Shown here one piece after another: positions 1 through 11,358 of a stretch of DNA of 64,000 nt. The notes below the pieces were generated by a model. The model saw nothing but the letters and a program-made list of their open reading frames with translations. It made no database searches and was not told where the DNA came from. The translations under genes were made by a program, and so were the position numbers. Origin of the DNA: Mauremys mutica (taxonomy: Eukaryota; Chordata; Testudines; Geoemydidae); contig NC_059075.1 of assembly GCF_020497125.1 (NCBI RefSeq), positions 58,795,321-58,859,320 on the forward strand. The letters run 5' to 3'. Numbering within the stretch: the first letter of the stretch is position 1; each line of letters begins with the position of its first letter.

Positions 1-545
1 TGAGCTTTCGTGAGCTGCAGCTCACTTCTTCGGATGCATAGAATGGAACACAGAGACAGGAGAAATTTATACATACAGAGAACATGAAAAGGTGGAAGTA
101 TGCATACCAACAGGAAGAGTCTAATCAATTGAGATGAGCTATCGTCAGCAGGAGGAAAAAAACTTTTTGAAGTGATAATTAAGATGGCCCATAGAAGGTG
201 TGAGGAGAACTTAACATAGGGAAATAGATTCAATTAGTGTAATGACCCAACCATTCCCAGTCTCTGTTTAGGCCACAGTTAATTGTGTCTAGTTTGCATA
301 TTAATTCAAGTTCAGCAGTTTCTCTTTGAAGTCTGTTTTTGAAGTTTTTTTGTTGCAAAATTGCCACCTTCAAGTCTGTCACTGAGTGGTTAGAGAGGTT
401 GAAGTGTTCTCCCACTGGTTTTTGAATGTTATGATTCCTGATGTCAGATTTGTGTCCATTTATACAGTGTCCCTTTGCATGTGGATCCCAGGGGCATGAT
501 CTTCTCACTATTCTACAACAATACCATCCACACCAGCAATATAAA
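1..545 (-). mobile_element. Penelope-like retroelement, 3' fragment
   Basis: Read on the minus strand, this stretch holds the end of an open frame (508 down to 230) followed by about 230 bases of 3' untranslated sequence, and it runs off the left edge of the window. The 3' part includes a GAAGTGAGCTGCAGCTCACG-like palindromic block (around positions 10-33) that I associate with the terminal region of a very common turtle repeat. The frame end fits the C-terminal endonuclease of Penelope-like elements. That it is an interspersed repeat is fairly sure; the Penelope assignment is from memory and less sure. Confidence 0.6.
230..508 (-). pseudogene. C-terminal endonuclease-like fragment of the Penelope-like element
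   Basis: This is a 92-codon open frame on the minus strand. Visible landmarks are GHCINGHKSDIRNH (residues 13-26), KPVGEHFNLSNHS (30-42) and the C-terminal GLNRDWEWLGHYTN. In Penelope-like proteins a GIY-YIG endonuclease follows the reverse transcriptase and would nick the target DNA. The basic R/NGHKSDIR block and the conserved end fit its second half. The GIY and YIG strands themselves and the reverse transcriptase are missing, so this is a truncated, inactive relic. The upstream boundary near 545 is not sharp. It could instead be another retroelement with a similar C-terminus. Confidence 0.5.
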
Positions 546-1816
546 AAGGTGGTTAGAACATAGATGTCCCTAACCCTGGCAGAGGTGTGTATTTGTGAAT
601 AGTTAAATGTGAAATGTGGGCAGACTCTATGGTAAATCCATTATTCCACAAAACAATGCATCACAGGCAGTAGCAGTGCAAGCTTGCCCTAGCTACCACA
701 CCATTGGCCTGACTGAAGCCAATGGAGAGGCTCCCATTGAATCAGGCAGGCCCCTTTTATTTTAACCCAAGTTAGAAGGACCAGCTCTAGGGGTGAAAAG
801 GTAGTTCACTGTCCAGGCAAATACTGTATTTGTCCTTGCTGAGGCTGAAAAGAATGCAGATTTTATAATATAGACATTTGTGCCTCAAGAACAGGATAGA
901 GAACAGTAATTTATTTCACTTAGACTACCAAAGAGATTTCAGAAGATAAACATTTTTGGTCACAACTCCTGAATCTCATCTCAGATAATGGGGGGAAAGA
1001 GCTATGCAGAGAACATTCCCAGAATCTGTAGGTTTACTTTCATGGACAAAAATATCTATCTGGGGATTCCAAATCAAAAGCCTTTTCACATATACTCTGT
1101 TGTGCAATATTTGTTTAAAATGTTAGGGTAATGCAGAACATATGTAGAGAGACTACTTACATAACATTTCCCTCTGAGTCTGTGTTCTGTATTGTATGGC
1201 TTCTAGAAATAGCTTAAATTAATCTTAGAGAAAGAGTATATTCATCTTTCAGAGTACAGAATGTACTGGATAGATTACCAAATTCTGCTGCATCATTGTG
1301 TCCTCATCACAGTCCACATCCCATACTAACATGCAACTGATAAAGGGATGAACTTTTTAATATGATTCCCTCACTGGAAAATTCCAACTTTTCTATATCA
1401 TAGAAAATATAAACAATGTAGCATAAAAAAGGGACCTTGGTGATCATAATTCTTTGTTAAAAGACTTATGAGGTCAGTTAAGGCCAAATCAGCTTTTAAA
1501 CTTGAATCTGCAAGTCTCTGTGTGCACATTTTTATGTGCATTTATTTTTATACAATTCACAGATGAGTAAAGACTTATCAATGCAAGAAAGCATCTGCAG
1601 ATCAGGCCCTTCGTTATGATAACATTATGTAAAACAATCTTGTGAACAATTGACAGAGATCAAATCAATAAAACATTTCACTGGTGCTTCTAAATTACGT
1701 TGTAGAGCTCCTTGTTCTTATGTTTTAGTAACATCCAAGTAACTACGTAACTAAGATTTTTTTTTTTACTTCTTTTTCTATTCAGCTCAAGTTCTTATAC
1801 TATGCCTGCTGCCATG
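546..1816. other. Unique AT-rich sequence, no gene seen
   Basis: No exon-like open frame, RNA gene or clear transposon is visible. One weak palindromic MITE-like trace lies near 712-752, where GCCTGACTGAAGCCAATGG is followed by CCATTGAATCAGGCAGGCCC. Confidence 0.6.
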
Positions 1817-1817
1817 G

Positions 1818-2012
1818 TATCGGAGCTCATAAGAATATAACAACCACCATACTGGGTCAGGCCAAAAGTCCACCTAGCCCAGTATCTTGTCTTCCAACAG
1901 TGGCCAATGCCAGGTGCCCCAGAGGGAATGAACAGAACACGTAAATCACCAAGTGATCCATCCTGTCGCCCGTTCCCAGCTTCTGGCAAACAGAGCTAGG
2001 GGACACCATGCC
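1818..2012 (-). mobile_element. CR1-type LINE 3' end fragment
   Basis: The plus strand reads as the reverse complement of a LINE tail. It starts with an ATAAGAATATAACAACC-like tail repeat, then TACTGGGTCAGGCCAAAAG, TAGCCCAGTATCTTGTCTTC, AGTGGCCAATGCCAGGTG and CAGCTTCTGGCAAACAGAG. I recognise this block as a widespread sauropsid repeat whose longer copies continue into CR1 reverse-transcriptase sequence. Only the 3' untranslated part is here, so the copy is heavily 5'-truncated. The exact subfamily is not determined. Confidence 0.7.
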
Positions 2013-5000
2013 ATTGTAAAAAGCATTGAGTTATTTTGGCAAAATAAGATAAAGCAGAATGAGTATAGCTGAGAGGAACTGAGCTAGAGTCTATCCCTCC
2101 TTGTGTATCATCAGCAAAATCAGTTACTAAATTCCAATCATGTAAACCTGTGTGATCCCACGGAAGGGTTGCATGGGTGACATTGAAGGGGGAAGAACAT
2201 GGAGAAAATGGGCTTGGACAAATGTGAGGTAGTGATGCTCTCAGAGCCAGAAGTTTGGATACTTAAAACGTCTAAATAATTTGAGGAATCTTTCTTAGAG
2301 TTCAAATTTAAACCTATAAAAACAAACTGGGGACAAATGCAGAGTGATTTATATTGTGCAACTCAGAAAGCTGGCCTAGGATCTAAAGCCATGGCTTTAT
2401 TATGCATTACCATGTGTATGATCCAAGTTAGAATCTCAAATACATCCCAACTACCACAAGTTTGTTTCCAGGCTGATAAGGATGGGAGATGATTCAATTC
2501 CTGGGGAAGATTTTGGGTGTTTGCTGGCCACTTGAGGTGATGAGATGACACTCACAAAAGCTTTAATACCATCCTCTTAGTGTGGACAAAGGGGAAGCAA
2601 AGAGCAGACAATCATTAAAGTATTAATAGAAACAGCACAATTCCTTGGTAGGGATGATAGGTGTATATATTGAAATATAAACAGTGGGATAAACTGAAAC
2701 AAAAGGAAAATAAAATAAAGATGACAGTCCCTGACATGCCACAGACCTCCCTTGGGGAAGCCTCTGGCAAGCTGCAGTCTAGCCTAATGTCCTCAGGTGA
2801 GCTACCAAAAAACATTTTGAGGCAGTTGCAGGGAGTCCAGCCCATCTTCCTTTCAAGGGCTCAGACCATCTATGGTCATATGAGCAAGCTCTGTCCTCAG
2901 CCAGGCTCCCTCCTAGGAGCTGAGGAATAGAGGTTTGTACTCCTTCCAGGCCTGCCTTCCTTGGGGGTCTGACAGGATCCATCACTCACCTGCGTCCAGT
3001 TCTCCATGCCTGGGCAGCACAGTTCTAGACATGGGAAACTCAGCCCATTGAGATCTGCAGGAGTCTACTTCTTCTGGGGCTCTCGCCATTCTCAAAAGTG
3101 GCAAAGAAAAGAAAAACTAACCAATGGAAGCCAGCAAATGCTGCTGTTTCTCATTAGATTGATTTATGTGACAAATGGTATTTGTGGCACTCAACCAGTT
3201 TCATAGCTAGTTGAATAACATTCATCAAATGAATTCAGTAAATAGCAGTATGCATCAGATAATTTATTTGATGACTAAATATTTCATATGTTCAGTCGGC
3301 TATAATATCAGCACATATGCAAGTATTTCCCCTTGTTTAAATATAATTTTTAAAGACTGAATTTATGCCCCTACTTTTTCAGTTGCTGAGTTAAGTATAA
3401 ATAGAGATACTCAGAGCCTGATCTTCATTTAATGTAAATTGTCATTGCTCTAAGGCAATTTAAGCCAAATGAGAATATGTCCCTCTTACTTAACCATTGT
3501 GTAATTCACGGCCCATCTGGACTGGGCTTTGCTTGTCAAACTGCCAGCATTGCTCCTTGGCTGAATTGATCCTCTGTTTACCTTCCAGGTTCTCTTATCT
3601 GTGCAAATATTATTCAGTGTCGTCTTCATTCACTATCCTTAAAATTCCTACAATGTGTGTAGCTTTTTGGGGGGAGGGGTCATATAAGTTTGAAAGGGGC
3701 AGATCCTGAGATCTTTGTCTTCATTTCAAGTATGCTGAAAATGTTCCGTTTTGTTAACTACAAGCTGAACACAGCCTTCTGTAACCTGTCAGACATCTGT
3801 TTATCAGAGTCCAGTCAAGACATAGATTTTCAGGGTGACCAGTAAAATTTAATTGTTTACACAGACTGAAAACTACATTAAGACAGCAAGAATTAAAGTA
3901 AGGCTGATAGGATTACTGTAGGGTACCTGAAGGAGTTACAGTTCATATGAGAATAAAAAAGATCACACCAAATATGCCAATACCTCACCTCCTTTGGCAA
4001 ATGGGCATTGAGATTTGAAACAGTTCTGACTATGTTTCATTTTACATTTACCACACTGAAACTGACAATACTTTCTAGGATTTATAGAGAAAAAAAGCTA
4101 AAGAAACCTTTTCACATATGTTCAGTCACATATGGAATAGTTCTATAGAATTTTATAGAACATAACATCTCCATATGTTTTTAATCATTATATAGAATTT
4201 TAGAGAATGCCGTCCCTGTTATAGAATTCTATAAATTTGTTCAAAGGCAAATAGAAAGGCGATCACGCTAGTAAGTTCTGTACAGCCTGGTTGATTTCAT
4301 CCCTCTTACATTCTATTGGAATTTTACAAGTGGGGTAAGAAAAAAAAAGACACTTTGAAGTGCATCCAGTGTGAGATTTGAAGATAATAAACTTCACCAC
4401 ATGCAGGATGCTCATGTTGCTATCAGGGCCCAAATGCTTCTGCTGAAGTTTTTATAAAAACTTGCTTTCTGATATTAAGCCCTTATGGGCTGGCTAAAGT
4501 CTGGTTTGCAAACACTGGGTTAAATTCGAATACTGCTTTATACCCTGCTGAAGTCAATAGGAATGCATGGGATGTAAACCTGGAAAGAATAGACCTATTC
4601 TTAATGCATGGCTCAACCACCTTCGCTACAAACTTGCCTTCAGCCCTTTCCAGGGGATTTACTATGATTGTAACGTATGTTCATACTGTAACATTTCACT
4701 ACAGCTAATCTAGGTTTGCTCTCCAATCCTGGGAGTTGCTGCAAGACATTTTCACACCATAAAAGCCATTTTAGGGCCACATTTTATCATAGTTCTGCAT
4801 CACGTATTCTAATGGAGCCTTAGTTGGTAGCCCTTCTCCCTCATTCTACTCTCTCACTTCCTTTCCTTTCCAGGCACCAATTCTTCATTCCATACCACCG
4901 TAAGTAGTATTGACTCTTAATATACATCCTAAAGGTATGCCCTGTCCCCCTCCCCCCTTTGTCTAAAAAGCAAGCCAAAGTTTTAACTTAATTCTCCGGT

Positions 5001-5785
5001 AATGGTTTCTCACCCATAGGCAGGCATACACATGCTGATCCAATCCTTTTTTTCCAAGAATGCTGTCCAATCAATTGTTTCTGTAAATTATTAGTAGTAT
5101 ACAACGGTATAGTAAACACATTCAAAAGAAAAACTTCTGCTTACAATAAGATACATATATTCCTGCGGGTATTATGGTTGCCTAAAACAGGAAGTCCCAC
5201 GATGGTGAAAAGATGGACTTCATTAGGAAGCTTTTAAGCATTAAATGGGACCAAAGGCAGGAATTTTTGCCTCCAGGGTTACAATGCAGTTAAGACTTGG
5301 AAACAATTCAGAGAATTCCAACTGTTCCTTGCAAACTGTGAGGGATGGTTTGTGCCCAGTAACTCCATGTGAAGTGTCTAAACCAAGGACCACTTCGGGT
5401 GGTCTTCTCTCTAACAACTGCTCTTAGGTAGCAGTTCAGTGCATTCCGTTAAAGAGACAGGGGAAGGGGACTTACTTGTATTCCTGGCCAGTGGAGTAGT
5501 TTAGACAGTGAAGGAATTCCACATGGCTGAAGCCAGGGCGAGCAGGAGGAGGGAGGAAATATTTTATGCTCCTGTCAGTAAAGTGGATTCCTTTACTGAC
5601 ATTTTTTGAACTCTTGCCATTCATGAACAGTGAGTTTCATTGCAGAGCTGGTGTTACTTATTTCTGAGAGTTTCCATAAAGGAAAACACTCCTGGGTGTT
5701 TTCCCCTCCACTTTTCATTGCTCAGATGTAGACAATAGATTTCCATTCCACACAGGCATGAATGCAGGTTTGCGTGCATGCCCAT
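2013..5785. other. Unique sequence, no gene seen
   Basis: About 3.8 kb with only short chance open frames (under 100 codons, no recognisable domain, no plausible splice context). A small inverted repeat at 4140-4161 sits among several TATAGAATT copies up to about 4230. I see no defined mobile element. Confidence 0.55.
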
Positions 5786-5821
5786 GCGCCGCCCCCACCC
5801 CCCACCCCCCCACACACACGC
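5786..5821. repeat. C-rich tract followed by short (CA)n
   Basis: A low-complexity CGCCGCCCCCACCCCCCACC-like run passes into CACACACACGC. It is a simple repeat with no further structure. Confidence 0.8.
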
Positions 5822-7964
5822 AAGTTTTAGGATGCCAGCTTTTCATTAAGAAGTCTTTATCAGATTCACTTTTATGTTGCCCAGTGGCTTCAAAGGCACC
5901 TAAAGGCAGAATTTGACCCTTAACTGAAACTTTATTTGACTTAACAGCTGTCAATCAACCAAGACCCAAATGCAGCAAAAAGTCCCTCCAAAAATAATAA
6001 ATAGTATTAATAATGCCAGAAAGACCAACATTCTGCGGGATTTATTTATTTAGGGTAAATAATGTATCTTAGTTTCACTATTCAGGATATCTGATAGCAA
6101 GAATTTATAGTATCAAAAGGGAGATTATATAGACTTTCCATGATATTGATGCTTATTTGAGGCTAAAATGAGGGAGGCCTCTTGCAATAAGGAAGTTAAA
6201 ACATGTTATACCTGCTTTCCCCCCCCCCTTAAAAAAAACCCTCATGGCTGTGAAGTAAGCATTAGGTTAGGGCTAGGGGGAACAAAAACACAATTAAACT
6301 TGGAACTTGTTGCCTATGGTTGAATAGTAATAAAAGCCCCAGATGCAAACAATGCAAAAGTAGACTGTTTATTAGTTTATAAACAATAGTCAGTGGTATA
6401 ATGAAAGTGTTTTTCCAAAACTACAATAAAAATCAGTCTACTTTATTTCCTTTAGCTTTCAGGAGTAGAAGATAATTCAGTTGATAGTTTACTGACACTC
6501 ATGGCTCTCCACACCATGCCACAGAAGGCAAAGACTATTAATGCAATTTCTGCTCCTGTATCATACTGCACAACCAGTATACTCTGATATTACCAGAATA
6601 GGCTGCCAGGGATGGGAGGTTCAAACTTCCATATAACAAACTCAGTGGAAGGTTTCTCCTGACAAATAGCAAACTTCTACGGTATTGTGCCATGAAGGGC
6701 TTCTGAGAACTATGCCTTGATCTTAGACAATGCAAAACATCCTTTACATCATCTTTAGTTTGTCTTTGGGGCACAAGATTCAGCAGTCTGATGGAAATTT
6801 AAAGAAAAACCATTATAAGCCTTAGTTTTCATTCTGTTACACCCATTTTATGCTAATGTGGGGCTCTTAGTGTAATAGTGTGGAGACTCGATCCCTTTTT
6901 ACTTAAAAAGTAAACTCATTAGTTATACTCATTTCATCCACACAATCCTATTTGGCATGAGTGCTAAATCTTGCCTACCATCTTTATAAATGAGAAAAAG
7001 TTAAGATGAACTGAAGCCAGCCATCAGCTTCTAGACAATATACTAAATACAACAGAAAATGAAGAATACCATGGCATCTTGTTTGAATTTCTGAAACCAT
7101 TCTCTACTCTGACTGCATTACTCCAGTTTTATGTCACTGAAACACACCACTGACGTCATTACATCAATGGAGTTACACTAATGTACAAATGGAGCAAGGC
7201 AGCACAGAGTCAGGAAAAGTCTCCAAGTCATCTATTTCACAAGGTAATTGTTTTAAGGCGCAATGGTGTATGTGAAGTATTGGAAACATCATTAGTATTT
7301 CTAAAAGATCTTTAAAAAGTGACATATTCTGGGTTTGGTTATCTCTGATCTTGCTTGGTCAGTTGTTTCTGAGCTTTCTTAGCACATTTGTAGACTCTGA
7401 TAGACATGATACTAACTGCAGTGTCTGTCACATGCTTAATGGCTAAATCAGCTTGGAAGAGTTTATGGAGACAGATTAAGTGTTCATCAAAGAGCGTGAT
7501 GAGCCACCATTACTTTACTAACCTCCTTTCACAAAGCACTTCTTGGAATATTGAAAAAAATCAAGCAGTGGAGTTGTAAGACCATGCACAAAGCTGTCAA
7601 AAAATAATGTTGACTTTCGGGAAATGCCTAAGCAAAGAGTAAAACAGTTATCACATAAAAGGGATGGGTTGGATGTTGGAAAGAATGTCTTACATTAATC
7701 ACAGTCTCAGGTTACTACAGGTCATGGAAGATTCAGTGCATGTGTTAGCCTTTTATTTAAAAAAGGAATAGAAAAGTGTGATTTTTCTATGTAGGAAAAA
7801 TAATGCTCCGCAAATTAAAATTTCCTCCTGTTAAAACTTGTGTCTGTATCTAACTATATCTTTGGTATTTTTTAAACAAATCTCATTGATTGAAACTTAA
7901 TCAAGTGACCAAATCTAAGCACTTGCTTGTTATTATGGGTGGGGGGTGATTGCCACCTTTCAGT
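5822..7964. other. Unique sequence, no gene seen
   Basis: About 2.1 kb with chance open frames only. A homopolymer C then A tract lies near 6219-6239. A degenerate palindrome-like trace around 7120-7190 carries CACTGACGTCATTACATCAA and resembles a worn MITE. Confidence 0.55.
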
Positions 7965-8026
7965 CAGGATATATGTAAAGAAGCTTAAACAATAGCAGGA
8001 TATATGTAAAGAAGCTTAAACAATAG
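7965..8026 (+). repeat. Exact 31-bp tandem duplication
   Basis: The unit begins CAGGATATATGTAAAGAAGC and ends TTAAACAATAG. It occurs at 7965-7995 and again, without any change and without a gap, at 7996-8026. The absence of differences suggests a recent replication-slippage event or a collapsed or expanded assembly artefact. Confidence 0.95.
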
Positions 8027-9930
8027 TACCCAAAGCAGGCACGTGGAAAGTTTGAGTAAAAGCTGAAGCATGGGGCCCAAGGGGTTATCCCATGGCACTG
8101 ATAGCAAATGCAGGGCTAGGTGATTTTTTTGGTGGAATCAATTTTCTCTATGTTAGAGAAAAGGAGCCAGGGGAGACAGAAGCAGCCAGAAAGCCAAGTA
8201 GACAGTAATAAAAGTGCTGGTAACATGGCCTTGAGAGAAAGCTGAGAGAGAAAGCATTTGGGGCACAGAGTGCAGGCTAGAAAGGCAGGTTTGGAACAAC
8301 AGGCAAAGGAACAGTCTCCTGAGGTTTGATTCCTACTGTGTTCAGGACAACAGGACTTCATACATAATGTTAGTAACTTACTTGGCTCCATCATCAATTT
8401 CTTCTAGCGGAAACAACTTGTAGGGCCCCAAACTTTGGTTAGCCACTAGGCTCAAAAGGAGTAACATGCTATTGCATTCAAGTGCAATCATCAAGATGGA
8501 ATGCTATCACTGACATCTGAAGTGGCACCAGGGGAATGGAATCAGGTTGGCACAGGTAACTGGAAAACCAGGCACCAGGAAATAAAATGAGGGTGCTCCA
8601 GCCATGAGGATCTATTTAAAGGGTAGCCCCTACATCTCCCACAGGGAAAATGAACCAGCACCAAGGCCCCTCTTTTGGAAAGAGAATTAGCCTTGAAGCC
8701 CTGGCCCTTTTTTTCCAAAAGACAAATTACTGGTCTAGGGAAAGGGAATATAAAGTGATGGGGAAAGAAAAGTCAGTCCATTTCCTCTAAGATGGCCTCT
8801 GGCGATTAGGGAGGGTCCATAGATAGTTTCTCTTTCCTAAAGACCATGCCTTCACCTTACCACAAAGGCTTTTCTTGCCTGAGGAGAAGAAAGTCCTGGA
8901 ATCCAGCCAATGACCCTTGAGGGCTGATCTTGCCAGAAGGAGAGAAGACCCCACAGCCTTTCCCCAAAATGTAACTTAGTGTTATAATTGTGGGAGGGGG
9001 GGATGCAAGTGGTGGTAGTGGAAAATTCTTGTATACAAATGAATACACACCACTGTTCTAGGAATAGTTATGTTACATATGCACAGATCATCCTGACAGC
9101 AAGGTCATTGAAATCCAAGTCCTTGCTACAAATCGTGGAAAATTATCTTTCAGGTGTCATACTCTTCACCTAGGAGTTCACCTATTACTGTTCATGTATA
9201 AGGAATCCCCAACATCTCTCTCTAACTGACTTTTCTAAGTTTTGGCATGGCACATTAAACACAGATGAATCATTACAGTTTCAGTTAAATCCAGACATGA
9301 GGGATTTTCTTGTTGTTGACAAAAAGGCTAAAATGAGTCAGTCTTTATACGCAGTACAAGAAAAAAAATGTTGCGATAGTTCATTATTTTTTGTGCTAAG
9401 GTTTCTTGAGTTCATGCTGTCTCCCCAGCAGTATTTTAGCCACCTCGGGTAGAGAGGGTGTTTTTAATTGCAACTGTAATAGATACACACACACACAAGA
9501 ATTCAAACATTCAGTAAAGAAAAAAATATCCTATTAAACAAGACTGGAAACAAAGCATACCAGTTTTACACTGGAATAACTTCAGATTTATGCTAGTGTA
9601 ATGTCACTGAAATCTGGAGTAACAGAGGTGAACCAGGTCACACATCAGTGAAATTGCACACTGCTACGTAAATACACAGGGGAAAAGAAATGGAGTCTAG
9701 TCATGTGGCTATTTACTTGGAAGAATGTACTTGTAACTACTTGATGTCCAAGAACAGAGTGACATCTACTTAAGCTTTTACATCTTCTTAGTCATAAAGT
9801 AGCTGATCACCCTTAACCAATCTACATCCCCCAGACCGGTGGACTAATCTGCTTGTAATTCTTTAAAGTTTCATATGTATTTTTTAAGCACAGCTTCTAC
9901 TGATAAATTACAGTTTTATTTCCTAACATT
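8027..9930. other. Unique sequence, no gene seen
   Basis: No gene is visible. A degenerate inverted repeat at about 9555-9640 (ATAACTTCAGATTT against AAATCTGGAGTAAC) looks like an old palindromic MITE of the same general kind as the elements at 9931 and 10168. A short (CA)n run lies near 9484-9497. Confidence 0.55.
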
Positions 9931-10018
9931 GGGTCAGCTTCTCAGCTGGTGTGACTCACCATAGCACCACCGACTTCGATGGAGCTATGCTGTTTAACAC
10001 CAACTGAAGATCTAGTCC
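9931..10018. mobile_element. Palindromic MITE (short hairpin type)
   Basis: The left arm GGGTCAGCTTCTCAGCTGGT and the right arm ending ACTGAAGATCTAGTCC are inverted copies, and the middle carries GACTTCGATGGAGCTATGC. The whole 88-bp unit folds into an imperfect hairpin. It resembles short palindromic MITEs I know from crocodilians and turtles (Chompy type, from memory). No clear target duplication is left. Confidence 0.6.
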
Positions 10019-10167
10019 AAAATTGTTTGATTTCATTTGAATTGCAAGGGGACAAAATCCCCTCTGTTGCACTAGTGCAAGGCCATGGAAGCCAATAGGG
10101 GTGTACCTGCATAAAACAGAAGAGAATTTGAACCTTTCTATGCAGTGACATTACTGCAACTGTGTTA

Positions 10168-10296
10168 GGCCCTGATTCAAGAACGCACTGAAGCACATGC
10201 ATTACTCTAAACATATGCTGAAGACCCATTGACTTCAACGAGACTTAAGCACCTGCTTAAGTGCTGTCCCGAATCGGTGTTTCCCGAATCAAGGCC
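10168..10296. mobile_element. Palindromic MITE with TTA target duplication
   Basis: The unit starts GGCCCTGATTCAAGAACGCA and ends CCCGAATCAAGGCC, so the termini are inverted repeats. Inside are CCATTGACTTCAACGAGACT and TAAGCACCTGCTTAAGTGC, which are themselves palindromic. TTA lies directly on both sides (10165-10167 and 10297-10299), as expected for PIF/Harbinger-type transposition with 3-bp TNA duplications. It carries no coding sequence. A partial relative is at 42528-42573. Confidence 0.75.
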
Positions 10297-11358
10297 TTAG
10301 TGCAGAAGGACAAAGAACACAGTAAAAGCACTAAAGGTTTCTTGGCCCCGGTCTACACTACAAACTTATGTTGGAATAACTATGTCGCTCGGGGGTGTGG
10401 AAAATCCTCACCCAAGTGACACAGTTATACCAGCCTGACTCTCAGGCCTGGTCCACACTAGGACTTTAATTCGAATTTAGCAGCGTTAATTCGAATTAAC
10501 CGTGCACCCGTCCACACCAGGAAGCCATTTAATTCGACCTAGAGGGCTCTTTAGTTCGAATTCGGTACTCTACCCCGACGAGGGGAGTAGCGCTAAATTC
10601 GACATGGCTATGTCGAATTAGGCTAGGTGTGGATGCAAATCGAACTTACTAGCTCCGGGAGCTATCCCACACTGCACCACTCTGTTGACGCTCTGGACAG
10701 CAGTCCGAGCTTGGATGCTCTGACCAGCCACACAGGAAAAGTCCCGGGAAAATTTGAATTCCTTTTCCTGTCTGGACAGTTAGAATCTCATTTCGTGGTT
10801 GGACATCGGGGCGAGCTCAGCAGCACCGGCAGCGATGCAGAGCTCTCCAGCAGAGGAGTTCATGTAATCTCTGAATAGAAAGAGGGACCCAGCATAGACT
10901 GACCGGGAACTCTTGGATCTGATCGGTGTGTGGGGCGAGGAGTCTGTGCTTTTGGAGCTGCGCTCCAAAAAACGGAATGCAAAGACCTACGAGAAGGTCT
11001 CCAAAGCCATGAGAGACAGAGGATACAGCCGGGATGCAACGCAGCGCCACATGAAAATCAAGGACCCCAGACAAGGCTACCAAAAAATCAAAGCGGCAAA
11101 CGGACGCTACGGAGACTGCCACCACTGCCCCACCAGTGACCATGGACTCTGACGATGGGACAGTGTCGACGGCCAGTTCCTCGGTGATGTTCGCGGACGG
11201 GGAAGATGAGAAAGGGTTTGTGGAGGACGAGGCAGGCGACAGCGCTTACAACGCTGGTTTCCCCGACAGCCAGGATCTCTTCATCACCGTCACGGAGATC
11301 CCCTACCAACCGTCCCCGGCCATTAACCCGGATCCTGAATCAGGGGAAGGAGCAGTCG

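Noticed and set aside
8116..8397. 93-codon cysteine-rich open frame on minus that might be a secreted peptide
   Set aside because: It has many Cys and Leu residues, but no clean signal peptide at the start and no spacing pattern of a known peptide family. Splice and promoter context are missing.
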